Shown: positions 10,735-22,265, numbered from the stretch's first letter. The stretch is DNA of 64,000 nt from Hevea brasiliensis (GCF_030052815.1 NC_079503.1:61856735-61920734), one strand, 5' to 3'. Notes: generated by a model not told the origin, from the letters alone. Numbers and translations: made by a program.

Positions 10735-10951
10735 CTGCTTGCCCTCATAGAGGGACGAGGCGGGGTGCCTAACACCTTCCTCGGCCGTATACGGACCCCG
10801 AACCTAGAATCTCTGTTTTCGAAGTGGTTTTATGTTAGTTTGTTTTCATAAATGGTTTCCTTTAATTTCCTTCAAAATTAAAGTGGCGACTCCTCACTCT
10901 TTCCCACTTCGGTGAGTGTTCATCTAGGCGACCGCAAAATACCTTGCAACA
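10735..10951 (+). other. Conserved U5 end block of the Tat-like LTR
   Basis: GAGGGACGAGGCGGGGTGCC, then TAACACC, CGTATACGGACCCCGAACCT and TCTCTGTTTTCGAAGTGG are nearly identical in the other LTR (28385-28480), while flanking repeats have diverged. The block ends with GTGGCGACTCC (a partial primer-site look-alike at 10884-10893) and the LTR end CTTGCAACA. Confidence 0.6.
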
Positions 10952-11059
10952 TTTATGATAGAAGTATTAATAAATTAATAGCGCATTTTGTGTCCAATTC
11001 TCTTTTCCTTTCGCCATTAAAATCCATTTTTTTAATATACTCAACTTTCATTTCTCCAG

Positions 11060-12065
11060 GACCATTGACTAATCAAGACCTAATAATTCAATTGACTCTG
11101 AAATTCCATATGTTAACTTTGAAATTCCCATAACTGCCATTGGTTCGAGTGATTCTGAAGAAGAGTCTGTAGAAGAACGAGGCAAAAGAGATGAACCTTC
11201 CCTGGTGCCTTATGGGGATGAAATGCACACCATAAATCTAAGGACTGAAGAAATATAGAGGGAACTTAAGGTCGTGAATAATGGAGAATTAGAGAGTATG
11301 GTCAGTTTGCTCAAGGAATTCATTGATGTATTCTCATAGAGCTATGATGACATAATGGGATTGGATCCTCAGATAGTAACACATAAAATCCCTTTGATTC
11401 TTGGGACGATTCCAGTGAAACAGAAGTTGAGAAGAATGAACTCTTACACACTGCTCAAAGTTAGGGATGAAGTCAAAAAGCAGTACGATACAGGATTCCT
11501 AGAAGTGGTGAAATACCCACAGTGGATAGCTAATGTTGTCCCTGTGATGAAGAAGGATGGAAGAGTAAGGGTATGTGTTGATTATAGGGATTTTAATAAG
11601 GCAAGCTTGAAGGTTGATTTTCCTCTCCCACACATAGATGTGCTGGTAGACAATGCTGCAGGGTTGGGAAGATGTTCATGTATCGATGGGCCATCGGGGT
11701 ATAACCAAATCCCCATGGATGAGGGGGACAAAGACAAAACTGCTTTTATCACCCAGTGCGGGGTATTTTGCTATCGGGTGTTGCCCTTTGGATTAAAGAG
11801 TACCGGAGCTACCTACCAATGCGCCATGGTCACATTATTCCATGACATGATGCACAAAGAAGTAGAAGTATATGTGGATGATATGATCATTAAATCCAGA
11901 GAGGCAGAAAGTCATGTACAGGTGTTGAGAAAGGTGTTCGAAAGGCTCAGGAAGTATCAACTAAAGCTGAACTCAGCTAAGTGTGTGTTTGGGGCCAAGT
12001 CTAGTAAGCTATTGGGATTCATAGTAAGCGGGAAGGGAATAGAAGTGGATCCAGATAAAGTTTGA
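11060..12065 (+). pseudogene. RT: Reverse transcriptase, copy A
   Basis: Follows the intron acceptor and runs in one frame through an acidic linker ('SDSEEE') into RT. Motifs seen: 'VVPVMKKDGRVRVCVDYRDFNKAS', 'YRVLPFGLKSTGATYQ', the catalytic 'YVDDMI' at 11871-11882, and 'LLGFIVSGKGIEVDPDK'. RT copies element RNA into cDNA in the particle. In-frame stops at 11256 (TAG), 11337 (TAG; copy B has TGG) and 12063 (TGA; copy B has CGA) kill it. The fingers and palm are otherwise complete. Confidence 0.92.
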
Positions 12066-12664
12066 GCTATTCAAGAAATGCCATCCCTAAAGACAAAAAG
12101 GGAGGTGCTTAGTTTCCTGGGAAAACTGAACTACATTTTGAGATTCATCTCCAATCTTACTGCTAAAGCTGAGCTCATTTTTAAACTACTCAAGAAGAAT
12201 AACATCGCCCAGTGGGATCAAGTTTGTCAAGAGGCTTTTGAAAAGATTAAACAGTACCTGTCAAATCCGCCAATATTGGTTCCTCCAGTGATGGGAAGGC
12301 CATTGATTTTGTACGTGGCAGTTCAACAAAGTTTGATGGGATGTGTGCTCAAACAACACGATGACACAAGGAGAAAGGAAAGAGCCATGTACTATCTAAG
12401 CAAAAAATTCAACGAATGCGAGTCGAGATACTTATTCCTAGAGAAAACTTGTTGCGCATTGGCATGGACAGCAAATCGAGTCAAACACTACATGTTGAAT
12501 CATAAAACGTAGCTCATCTCCATAATGGACCCAATCAAGTATGTATTTGAAAGTTCGTTCGTGCCAGGAAGGATAGCAAAATGGCAGGTCATACTTTCTC
12601 AATATGACATTGTCTACATGACCAGAAAGGCAGTGAAAGGAAGCGTGATTGCTGATCTCCTAGC
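12066..12664 (+). pseudogene. RH: RT-linked RNase H (first RNase H), copy A
   Basis: Same frame as RT: 'REVLSFLGKLNYILRFI', 'GRPLILYVAVQQSLMGCVL', 'YYLSKKFNECESRY', 'LEKTCCALAWTANRVKHYML'. The strand position that usually carries the first catalytic Asp reads Val ('LYVAV'), as often seen in plant Tat elements, where this domain is thought to be a tether and a second RNase H does the work. A TGG->TAG stop at 12510 interrupts it. Confidence 0.8.
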
Positions 12665-13258
12665 AGAAAATTCGATCCAGGATTTTGAGGCCCTGGACTT
12701 CAAATTCCCCGATGAGTATATTAATGAAGTCAGCAGTGATAACAAAGAACCGAATGACGTATGGGAAATGTATTTCGACGGAGCAGTCAATTTGTCCAGT
12801 AATGGGATTGGGGCAGTTTTGATATCCCCAGATGGAAAACACTTCCCAATAGCTATCAAGCTAAGGTTCAACTGCACCAATAATGTTGTAGAGTATGAAG
12901 CCTGTGTGATGGGTTTACAAGCTGCCATCGAAATGAAGATCAAGAAATTAGAGGTGTACAGAGATTCGGCCTTGATCATTTACCAAGTCAAAGGGGAATG
13001 GCAAACTAAAGACCCGAAACTAATCTCGTATCAAAAGTATCTCCTAGAATTGATCAAGAAATTCGAAGATATTTCCTTCCCTCACCTCAACCGTGACAAG
13101 AACCATTTGCCGATGCCTTAGCCACTCTAGCTATCATGACTCAGATGGAAGAGGGATAGACAATACAAGTGTTACAAATCAAAGCAAGGAGTGAGTCGGC
13201 ATACTGCTTCATGATCGAAGAAGAAACAGATGGTAAACCCTGGTATCACGATGTCTAG
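12665..13258 (+). pseudogene. aRNH: Second, archaeal-type RNase H (aRNH), copy A
   Basis: 'EMYFDGAVNLSSNGIGAVL' (first Asp), 'NNVVEYEACVMGL' (Glu), 'LEVYRDSALIIYQVKGEW' (Asp) and, after a 1 bp deletion near 13107, a 'DALATLA' Asp. This D-E-D-D enzyme removes the RNA strand of the hybrid. A second RNase H after the RT-linked one is a hallmark of the plant Tat lineage. The frame ends at 13119 through the deletion; the original frame continues to a TAG at 13256, a stop shared with copy B. Confidence 0.85.
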
Positions 13259-13933
13259 GTCTATATCAAAACTAGGGAATACCCTCCCGCGGCAAGCAAA
13301 AATGAAAGAAGAATGATCAGGAGATTAGCACTAGGATACTTTCCCAGTGGTGAAATTTTGTACAAAAAGAGCTCCAATGGCAAATTATTGAGGTGCGTGG
13401 ATGCAAAAGAATTAAGGAGGATCCTTTTTAAAACTCATGAGGGGAATTGTGCTACTCACACCAATGGGCATATGATGGCCAAGCAAATCATGAGACGGGG
13501 ATATTTCTGGACTACTTTGGAAAAAGACTGCATTGAGTACTTTCGGAAGTGTCATAAATGTCAAATTTATGCTGATCCGATAAATGTCCCGCCTCATCAG
13601 CTTTTTAATCTTGTCTCACCTTGGCCTTTTGCAATGTGGGGCATCGACGTAATCGGTCCTATTAATCCCAAAGCATCCAATGGGCATAGGTTCATCTTGG
13701 TGGCTATTGACTACTTTTCCAAATGGGTTGAGGCAACATCATATGCTTATATCACGCAAAATACATTCCTTAAAATTTTCAAGAATAATGTTATCTACCG
13801 ATATGGCCTTCCTAGCGAGATTGTCATCGGCAATGCTAAGAATCTGAATGGCCCAAAGATCCGAAATTTATGTGACCAGTACAAAATCTGGCATCTCAAT
13901 TCATCACCATACCGTCCCCAAATGAATGGAGCG
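13259..13933 (+). pseudogene. INT: Integrase N-terminal and catalytic core, copy A (split by insertion)
   Basis: HHCC zinc domain ('THEGNCATH...KCHKC') then the catalytic core: 'WGIDVIGPINPK' (first Asp) and 'FILVAIDYFSKWVEA'. The second Asp site reads 'IVIGNAKNLN', with Gly where related elements have Asp. 'SSPYRPQMNGA' precedes the catalytic Glu. Integrase inserts the cDNA into the genome. The frame is cut at 13934 by the TGTAACACC-family LTR, immediately before the Val-Glu of the active site. Confidence 0.88.
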
Positions 13934-16900
13934 TGTAACACCCCTCACCCGTCTACACGGCATGCCAGAGCACCGAGTCTGTGATTATCTCATTTTCTAA
14001 ACTCAATTTAATTTAAGAAGTCTTTTATGTAAAATTCATATCATACTGGTTTTATTTTCATACTTTAATAAAATCAGTGTTTCAAAATGGTAATAAAAAT
14101 CCGGCAAGGTGCCGTATGTATTTCGAACAAACTGTCCTTCTAAACCTGTTAAAAACTGTTCAATATGATAATCTCAACTTTCCAACTAATTTTTCAGTCT
14201 CAAAATTTCATAATTTCAAAATACAATCCATCATAATTTACATTTATCCAAACACTCTTCATAGGAGTTTAATATGTACAAATTATTACAAATGTTAAAG
14301 TTTTATGATATATATATATATTGCATAACAGAATGTCAAAATACAACTGATAGTTATTACACAAGATCCTAAGTCCTACCATGTATGCAGTGTAGTGCAG
14401 ATGACTTTGGACTCCTATGCCGATCTGATGTCTCACCCGGTCGTAGGTCTGCTGAGCTCCCCAGCTGTGTCTCCAATACCTACGCATAGCAAAAGCAACG
14501 CGCTAAGCAATTCTGCTTAGTGGTGCCAAATATAAAGAAATATATACTAAAATAAAATAAATGAATTTTTTATGAATTTATAACATCGATATTCTTTGCA
14601 GTTGTTGCTTCTACTTTTATTTGCTAACCTTTCATTTTTTTTTGCTAATTTTGGTGGTGCTGTATGTCAATAAACTGAATTTAGCTATTTGAATTTAATA
14701 ATACTTAAATTAACTGCCCGTGTAGCCTATACATTGACCAGACTGGATAAATGGATATACTGGCACTGGGTACCTAGTACCTCGGGCCGTCACACCATCA
14801 GTCACAAAGTGTCTCTCGGTGTGCAAATGGTGTGACTAAAAAGCCATATAGTCAATCCGGCGATAAGCCAAGTATAATAATACAATACGTATAGCCGTAG
14901 GCTATTAAAGTCACAGTGCGGCATAATATGCCGTAAAAATACAGTATGACATAAAGCCATTTACAGAATAGCTGTTAGAACCCTATTGGCATGCCAACCT
15001 ATCCAAACTAGTCAACTAGGCAAACTAGGGCACATTACAAATTAATTGTTTAATTTTTCATTTTTTTGAGTTTACTAGTTATCATGTAATTCACAAGTCA
15101 ATGTAAATGTTGGCCTTTTTTTATGGATAAGTTGATTCTAGCATCAACATGTCACAATTTATAATTCAATATGCTGCCAATATAGTGCAATTTACCCTTT
15201 TCACAAGTTGGCATTCATTGCCAAATTACTTCAAGCTTCATTGTATGTAAATGTCAAATTTTCAGTTTTAGTGTGCTAGATTGGTCTAGCTTAATGTCCT
15301 ATTTCTCTTGGTTTTTAGCTTCTGGTCAAAGAAGCAAAATTGTAGTTCTATGTCTTATTAAACTTTTGGCACAAATTTTAGGTCATTCTAAGTTGTATAG
15401 ACCAAGATATGGTCAATTTACTAAAGCTGAATAGATTGCATCTTTAGTGCAAAATTTGGTCAATTTTAGGTCAAATTCAGTTCTGGCAGTTTGACTTGGT
15501 TCTAGCCACTTCTGGGCTTTAGTGTCTTCATAAGAATTGTAGCTCTATGTCTAAGCTTTCCATGGTAAACATGTCAGGTCATTTGGACCTATTTTGAGTG
15601 AGTTATGGTTATCTTAGTGACTACTATTCATATGGTCAAAAATCTGGGCTTGCACTTACTAATTCCGGATTAGGTCATTTTTAAGGTCAGTTTATAGACA
15701 GAATTTGGCAATATTTTTACATAAAAGTTAGCCTATTTTGTGTCTAGTTTCACCTGCCATTGGCCTCATACCCATTGGGGTCACTAATTGTCACTTATGG
15801 TTCAATTTACCTACTGCATTCACAACACAAAATCTGTACATAAAGAACACTTCCAAATGACACTTCTCCTCCTCCTAAAACTATAAATATACATTCATAA
15901 CACTTCTATACCATTCATCATATCTCAATCATGTCCATTTGGGCAGAATATACAAGTGGTCCATGTACATTATACAACCCTAATTTGCAAAGTTAAATTC
16001 AACATAATATATACATGAAAACACTTGATTATAACATATACCTCCCAACCATTACTTCACATACATTGCCCTCTATTCATCTTCACCATAATTTATCAAG
16101 AAAATTCATAAAACCAAACACTAATTCATGAATTTAAAGGCTGCCAAAAGTGGCAGTTTACTAAGGTACACAAATTGCTTTCCAAACCCTTAATTTCAAG
16201 TACTCAATGTACATATACATGGAAACTAAATTGCTGCAAATTTAAAATGACTAAATCAACATTATTTTCCATCCATTAGAGGTAAAAAAAACTCAAGCAA
16301 CATAGGTTCTCATGGCTGCCAAAATTGAACAATACCATAACTCAATAAATTCTTCCATTCTCTTCACCATTCAACTCACCTTAACTTAAACATGAAGTTT
16401 ACTAAAGCAAGGGAGGGGATTTGGACACTTACCTCAACTCGACCTTAATAAAACCTTAGAATTTACTCTACTTTTTGCTGCCTATAGGTTTTCCAAGATG
16501 TGTAGATCAACTTTAATGGAGAACAATTTCAGAAATTATGGCTTGATGATAGAGAGAGAAAGCTTCAATGTGTGCGTCCATGGAGGTTTTGGTTGAGAGC
16601 TCCATTTTGGCAAGAAAAAGATGAAATGAGTAGGATCTGCTGTCCCAAAGTCCCTTATGTGTCCCAAATTAGGAGTTAGTGGAGCACTAAACTATTTTTT
16701 TAATGTTTAATGATTTAAAGTTTCACCATTTACACTTTAACCACCATTCTTTCTTTATTTACATTATATATCTCATTTTTATTTTTCATGATATTTTCAA
16801 AGTATAATATCATTAATTTTTTTAATGGATATTGAGGTCAAAAGGCAACTCTAGGTATCAAATGACCAAAATGCCCCTTTTCGAGTTGTATTCCCTATTT

Positions 16901-17304
16901 TTCAGTAACACCGATTTTTGTCTGTTTCTTGATTTTTCATTTTTCTTTATATTAATTTATTAATTTTTCTTTGATATTTCTAGTATTAATTACATTTCAA
17001 TAAACCTTTAATTATGTCTCAAAATTTAATTTCGAGGGTTCCCTGCAGTCTTGGAGTAGCAATTGCCTCGCCGTAACTTCCCGGTACGGTCACCCATCGC
17101 TACGGTGCCGGCTCGTTTAACTTAGTTTCATTTTCTCTCTTTTATTTTTCTTAACTTTTATTGTATTTTCTTTTTATTTATTTCATCATTATATGTCTGT
17201 TCACTATCACTGAAGTATAGTTCCAGACATCCTGACTTACCCGGACTGACATTAGGTCACCGGAGCAACAGAACATACAAAATTGGTACAGGGAGGATGT
17301 TACA
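13934..17304 (-). mobile_element. Solo LTR of the TGTAACACC family, minus orientation (3.37 kb)
   Basis: Plus strand begins TGTAACACCCC and ends GGATGTTACA, flanked by GAGCG (13929-13933) and GAGTG (17305-17309), a 5 bp duplication with one change. Read on the minus strand, its first 270 bp match the start of the LTRs at 31382 and 37215, including CCGGTGACC and GTTAAACGAGCC blocks and AGCGATGGGTGACC. There is no primer site or internal region, so it is a solo LTR. It contains a 'GGGCATTTTGGTCATTT' motif on the minus strand (16860-16876). I find no credible ORF in it. Confidence 0.88.
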
Positions 17305-17790
17305 GAGTGGTGGAAGCCGCTAATAAAAATGTCAAGAGAATAATAAGGATAATGACCGTCACTTATAAAGATTGGCATGATATGCTTCCCTTCGCCCTTC
17401 ATGCTTATCGGTCCTCCATAAGGACATCGACTGGGGTAACTCCATATTCATTGATCTACAGAATGGAAGCTATTTTACCTATAGAGGTGGAAATTCCCTC
17501 CCTGAGAATTCTAAAAGAGTCAGGAATCGACAAGTCAGAATGGATTCAGTCGATGTTAGATCAATTGAATCTAATAGATGAGAAAAGACTAACAGCGGCG
17601 TGTCATGGGCAATTATACCAAAGGAGAATGGCTAAAGCATTTAATAAAGACATTCGCTCGTGCGAATTCTAATCGGGAGATATGGGTTTGAAAAAGATCC
17701 TCCCAAATCAAAATGATCCTCAGAGCAAATGGTTACCAACTTACGAGGGACCCTATGTGGTTAAAAAGGCATTTTCTAGCGGTGCACTAA
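17305..17790 (+). pseudogene. INT: Integrase 3' part, copy A
   Basis: Resumes with 'VVEAANKNVKRIIRIMT' (catalytic Glu), 'THSTGVTPYSLIY'-like and 'VEIPSLRIL' blocks, then 'TAACHGQLYQRRMAKAFNK'. A TAA at 17670-17672 is shared with copy B (63774-63776); the frame continues after it with 'LPNQNDPQSKWLPTYEGPYV'. Homology to copy B stops at about 17790, 100 bp before the expected end of the protein. Confidence 0.82.
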
Positions 17791-17942
17791 TCTCCGTATA
17801 TAATTAGTCGGACCTAATACATGCTCATATACTCATACATAGTACAAGTATGAAAACAGTATCAAACTCAAATCACCTATATACATAATAACTGTGTTAT
17901 CTCAGTTCAAGGGATTATATGCTCTATTGTGATCTAGATGAC
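17791..17942. other. Unassigned 152 bp between copy A and the LTR of copy B
   Basis: AT-rich sequence with no match elsewhere in the window. It could be the tail of a deletion in copy A or a scrap of another element. Its last five bases, ATGAC, would be the left target duplication of copy B; the right one lies beyond the window. Confidence 0.5.
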
Positions 17943-18588
17943 TGTAGACACCATTTTTTGGCCGACCTTCGTAGGCAAGATTCTTTTAAAATTGAAACTT
18001 TATTATCCGTTCTCGACCAATGTCCCAATCATAAGTAGTTTTTCCAAACCTGCTGATCGCTCATCCCTGGAACAAATCAATCTCACGCTCAACCTAGATT
18101 GCTTTCCGATCCCTTGGTCTTTATCAGATGAGTTCGAGTCAATATTGGATCTCCGGACCATCCAATCTTGCCTGCTGTTGTTTTCCGATCTCTCTATGTA
18201 CAAATATCACAAAATTCCATTTGACTAATGTTGTGATTGGGCTTCTTTCTCGAATTGCCCAGATATTTCTCAAAATGAAGTTAAGGTTTTTATCTGGTCT
18301 AATAATGGTTCCGACCTTAAAAGTTAAAGTCAGTGTCAAATCTTTGCAATTCTAATATTCTAAAGTTCCATTCGATATTTGGTCATGGCTCCGTCTGATC
18401 TCATGTTCGCGTGTAACATTTTTCCGATCTCTTGGAGTAATTTGATATCTTTTGATTAATAATCGCTCTCAGGTTTAATGTTCAACTGCATTCAATCAAT
18501 TAAGTACTCAGAAAATTTGGTTTGGATGCTTTCCAATCTCATCAAAGACTTCAATTCATTTCAAAAAAAAGAAATATATACAAGTCAA

Positions 18589-20452
18589 TTAGCAAGGGGG
18601 GTCTTCTCTGCCCTGCACCCCAGTTACATTCCTCTCTCCCTCCTCACCCTCGTGCTCCTTATCGCTGTCCTCTTCGGCCGCTGGGATGAGCTTATCCATC
18701 CAGGAAAAGTCCTCCTCAGGATAACGCTTCTTCAGTTCGGACAGGAGGTCGTTAGGGGCGTTCACATATGCCCCAGCCTCTTTTATAGTGCTCTCCTCCT
18801 CCTTTGCTTGGAGCTCCTCCTCCTTTGCCCGAAGTTCCTCAGAAAAATAAGTGAGATTGATAGATCGACTAGCCATGGAGACTTTAAGTTCTTGCTCCAC
18901 TTCAGTTATCCTCTCTTCGCAATACTTCACCCGATCTTCCAGTTTGATGATTTAATCATTGGCAGTGGAGAGCTGAGCCTTTGCCGTTGATGCATCCTGG
19001 ACCGCCTTAAGAATCTCCTTCCTTAAGACGTGGGCTTTTTCTCTGATCACGTGTTGGTTTGCAATAGCCTCCAAGCCCAAACTCATTGTCTGAGTTAGAA
19101 TATCATCAATACTCTCCTCAGCCAACTGGTTCCGATCTTCTTGAAAGTAGATGGAAGCGCCCATGACCTTGGCTAGACTAGGATTCCCTCGGGTAGAGCG
19201 GTTTCTTTTTAGCAATTGGATAAGGAGTTGAGCTCCTCAGGAGAGCGTTCTAACAGTAGGACCAGAAGACCCCCCTTCTACACTGGAAGAGATCAGAGGA
19301 GGCAGACATTCAATCTGTTGAGGTGGAGAGACGACGACCTCTACTTTCGAGGCTGGCTACTCCTGAGGTAGAGGAGGGGAGCTCGGTACTTCTACCAAGC
19401 CTCGTCGAGGTGTTTGAGCAGCGGTGGCATTAGCCTCTTTCATCGCTTATACCTTTCGGGAAACCTCTCTCTTTCGCTTGCAGCTCTCTTTGGAAGCGTC
19501 ACCACCCACCATACCTGCACAAAGAAGAAGTTAGTGAGTTTGCTAAGATTGAGAGACTAGAGATCTAGATTGTACCAATAGCAGGACTGAGGTCAGAAAG
19601 CTGAAGCTTGTAATCTTCATGGGAGATCAGCCGCATCATCCACCATTTCAGTTCGGCTATGACCGCATCTAAGCACAAATATTTATAGGTGGCCACCTGA
19701 GTTTTTAATTCTTTCACCATGGCATCTTCATTTTTATTCAAAGTAAGCTTCTTAGGGACTTAGCGGACCAAATAATTCCAATTATGTGGGATTGCCTCAA
19801 AGCCGTTTTGATCCTTGCTCCTAAGGATGAAAAATCGATCCTTCCAGTTCTTTAGCGAAGAAAGGAGATCGGTGAAAAGCCCATAGTTCGGCTTTGCCTG
19901 AAAAAACTAGAATTCATCATCCTTTCTTCGAGCGAGCCTATGCAGCTTGGTAAAGACCCTAACCGTGGGCTCCAGTCTCTTGGCTCGGCAGAGACCTCTG
20001 AAGGCTACTAAAGTCCGCTAGGAGTTCGGATGCACTTGAGCTACCAAGATATTGTGGAATTTTAGGATGGCCTTGTAAAATCCATCCAAGGGAAAACGGA
20101 GCCCGGACTTCAGTTGCTCTTTGTACACTATGATAAGATCGCTTTCTTTAAAGAAGTGATCGGCCCGAAGATCGCCATGGCATCTGATTAGTTCAAAAGA
20201 GTCAATCCGCAGATTGTATTCTTGGCTTATGGATTGGAGATCAGTCTCTCTAAGGACAGGCGGCAGTTCATCAACTGGCAGGTTCTCCTTTCTCGAAGAC
20301 GTTCCTCGCTTCGGTCTAGTAGCTGGACTAGTAAGTGGAATGATAGCTGTGCTGGATCGTCCGCTTGGTCTAATCGCGTTGCCTTCTTCCGAGGTCCACA
20401 AAATATGGACGGAAGGTGGGCTGACAGCTCTCTGACCCTTGGTACCACTCAT
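18589..20452 (-). pseudogene. Antisense LTR-borne gene 1, second copy (PF04195-like), broken
   Basis: Exon 1 from ATG 20452 ('MSGTKGQ') has 'ENLPVDELPPVLRETDLQ', 'CHGDLRADHFFKESD', 'YKEQLKSGLRFPLDGFYKA' and 'VAQVHPNS', stopping at 20018 where the other copy has TGG. Homology continues ('FTKLHRLARRKDDE', 'LFTDLLSSLKNWKDRFFI') to an apparent donor near 19575. Exon 2 starts after CTTCTTTGTGCAG just before 19512 with 'KESCKRKREVSRKV', then 'NPSLAKVMGAS' (from about 19175), a coiled coil and the acidic tail 'KKRYPEEDFSWM' to 18589. At least five stops are present, mostly at different positions from those of the other copy, so both genes decayed after they separated. Confidence 0.65.
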
Positions 20453-20621
20453 TTTCACAAAATAAAAAGGAAAATTGATCGGAAAAAGATTAAAGCCCTT
20501 ACTGGAGTGTGAATAGGTGCCTGAAAACTTTAGAAAGCGAGAGGAAGTGTTGAAATCGCTAGGGAAAGGTCTGAAAATGACATAAGGAAACAAATGACTA
20601 ACCTTTCCCCAATTTATACCC

Positions 20622-20630
20622 GCCTGAGCA
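20622..20630 (-). promoter_or_regulatory. TATA box of antisense gene 1, second copy
   Basis: Minus-strand GGGTATAAATTGGGG, 170 bp before ATG 20452, at the same place as 7467-7475. Confidence 0.55.
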
Positions 20631-21054
20631 TTAAATGCTTACGAAGTCCCAAGTGACGCATCGGTTAGCGGAACCCGGCCGCCTCCTTGACACGTCATAA
20701 GAAGGTTCCAGAAACATAGTAAAAAATCGAATAAATGACATCGGTCCACTAAGGTTATCGGATTAAACAAATTTCCAAACCCACGGATCGGCGAATGGCA
20801 ATTTGTTTAGGGATCATATCGAATACACTTATTTGAGATCAGAAAAATAACCAATGCAATAACAAAAAAAAAATATTAAAGCAAAAATTTTATTTCATTT
20901 TCAAAAGATCAGATTACATCATTTGGGCGATCTCAAAAGATCTGATTGCATCATTTGGGCGATTTCTCAAAATCAGCACTATATTCTACCTAGCTTAAGA
21001 CTACTCCGAAGCCCAGAATGCTGGCCTATGTCAAAGCTTAGTCTTGTAGCTGAA

Positions 21055-21414
21055 TCAAAAGATGTGTTTGATCAGAAAGCCAGCAATAAATACTAGGCAG
21101 ATGTACAGCTCAGGTGGGGTGACTATGACTCTCATGATATTGAGCGACGTCATTGTTGATGTCATCGACCAGAGCCGAGCTGCAATCGGGACCCTCGAGA
21201 TGGTAAGGAACCAAGTAAACTTCAAGAGGCGGTCACCAATATTAAGATTGAAATTAGAGGTCCTCTTGTCAGAGATCGATCTACGAGCCATGCCGATGGG
21301 CCGACCCGAGATCGGTGCGGTAGTTAGTTTTGACCTTGATCGGTTAATTAGTTCAGTTCCCTCACCATCATCGGATGACACCCTCATGAACCTCTGATCA
21401 TTGGAGTTGCTCAT
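21055..21414 (-). CDS. Antisense LTR-borne ORF 2, second copy
   Basis: 119 codons from ATG 21414 ('MSNSNDQRFMRV') to the stop at 21055, uninterrupted. Segments shared with 7948-8277 include 'LINRSRS'/'LIYRPRS', 'NFNLNIGD'/'NFPLIFGD', 'VPIAARLWSMTSTMTSLNIMRVI' against the same block of the other copy, and the end 'LIKHIF'. It has two hydrophobic stretches and no recognised family. A longer open frame upstream (to 21615) is not conserved, so I choose 21414 as start. Confidence 0.5.
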   Translation of the reverse strand: MSNSNDQRFMRVSSDDGEGTELINRSRSKLTTAPISGRPIGMARRSISDKRTSNFNLNIGDRLLKFTWFLTISRVPIAARLWSMTSTMTSLNIMRVIVTPPELYICLVFIAGFLIKHIF

Positions 21415-21562
21415 TTTTAGCAAATGAACAAAGAAAGCATTCGGAAAAAGATTAAAGTGGTTGTCATGGGAAGTATTCTTGCCGCAAAAGCCAAAAATTG
21501 AAGAACGAAACATTGAAGGTTCACTGTAGAAAGTTGTGAATATGCAAAGGAAAATCCCTCGG

Positions 21563-21573
21563 CATATATATAG
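21563..21573 (-). promoter_or_regulatory. TATA box of antisense ORF 2, second copy
   Basis: Minus-strand CTATATATATGCC about 150 bp before ATG 21414, matching the position of the TATA-like box at 8449-8461. Confidence 0.5.
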
Positions 21574-22257
21574 GGCGCTAGCATTTATTGCATAGAGAAC
21601 CCGAAGCGGACGCATCGGTAACTGAAGAATTTATTGCTTTGACCAATATAAGTAGATAGAGAGGAAAGATCAGGAATGAGAGAGATCGGGAAATAAGAGG
21701 GGACCCGATGCAAGAGATAGAGATCGGAATAATGACCCTAAAAAGGGCCGGTCATAATGGGAAGATTGGAAAAGTAAATAACGACCCGTAAGATTGGAGA
21801 ACTCAGGGAGTTGAATAATTACCGATCACGGCCTTTAATTAGCTTCCCCCATTGTTAGATTCGAGTTAGTTAAAGCATTGCAGGCATTATCCGATGCTTA
21901 CCACACATCTCATTCGCAAGGACACCCTCCTAGCAGCCAGATGCTAAAACGATTAAAGCAGCACTATACATCCCGATCTACATCGTCGATTATAATTGTA
22001 AGGATGGATCTGGAGCCCTCAAATCAAAAACAGATGATAGATTCGGCGCCTTTTATTCCCAGCCTTTGGATCCATTTCGCAAGGCGAGACCCTTGACTGT
22101 TGGATTAAGGGAAGAAAGGATAGATATTTTGAACAAAATCCTAACCCTCCATTTTGATTCTTTTTAATTCTCAGACATCAGATTATGTCCTTTTGAAACT
22201 AAGCCTTCCGTCTCCCCCTGATAAGATCATGACCCGTCATTTTGGACACCCATTCCC

Positions 22258-22265
22258 TATAAATA
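22258..22265 (+). promoter_or_regulatory. Plus-strand LTR promoter TATA box, copy B
   Basis: CCCTATAAATACCTGCATG; conserved with 9095-9102. It would drive the full-length RNA of copy B. Confidence 0.6.

Larger units (their letters stand above)
5004..10951 (+). mobile_element. Solo LTR of the Tat-like family (5.95 kb)
   Basis: Starts TGTTGACACC, ends CTTGCAACA, and is flanked by perfect 5 bp duplications TTTAT (4999-5003 and 10952-10956). The empty site is visible in copy B around 60425-60440. It is homologous over its whole length to the 5' LTR of copy B (17943-28588), so it is a solo LTR left by LTR-LTR recombination. Contents in order: minus-strand two-exon gene (5473-7309), palindromic repeats, minus-strand small ORF (7948-8277), plus-strand TATA box (9095), splice donor (9521), 54-58 bp tandem repeats (10117-10535) and a conserved U5 block. 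5004-5472 and 8470-9090 show nothing else that I can name. Confidence 0.92.
4923..11059 (+). other. Intron between protease/G-patch and RT of copy A, now holding a solo LTR
   Basis: The donor (CTCGA|GTAAAG at 4923) and acceptor (TTTCTCCAG at 11051-11059) match the intron of copy B (60354-60541). The original intron would be about 180 bp; the rest is the LTR insertion at 5004-10951 plus its duplicated TTTAT. Introns at this position are known for Ogre/Tat elements. Confidence 0.7.
1..17790 (+). mobile_element. Tat-like Ty3/gypsy retrotransposon, copy A (internal region, 5' truncated by window)
   Basis: Internal region of an old LTR retrotransposon in three blocks: 1-5003, 10957-13933 and 17305-17790, separated by two later insertions. 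Domain order is an extra ORF with a coiled coil, gag with two CHHC knuckles, retropepsin, G-patch, intron, RT, RNase H, a second RNase H and integrase. The second RNase H, the G-patch and the intron before RT point to the Tat lineage. The 5' LTR lies left of the window. Homology to copy B stops at 17790, inside the integrase C-terminal region, so the 3' end is lost. Many in-frame stops and several frameshifts show it is dead. Confidence 0.9.

Noticed and set aside
12614..12979. 121-codon minus-strand frame, with a similar one at 62234-62458
   Set aside because: Antisense shadow of the second RNase H; no start context or promoter, and broken in copy B.
13934..17304. DNA transposon with inverted ends TGTAACA/TGTTACA
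   Set aside because: The ends are just the short LTR terminal inverted repeat. The body matches the LTR of the triple element, and the 5 bp duplication fits LTR integration.
20453..20593. Upstream extension of antisense gene 1 to 20593
   Set aside because: Not conserved in the other LTR and runs close to the TATA box; ATG 20452 matches ATG 7309.
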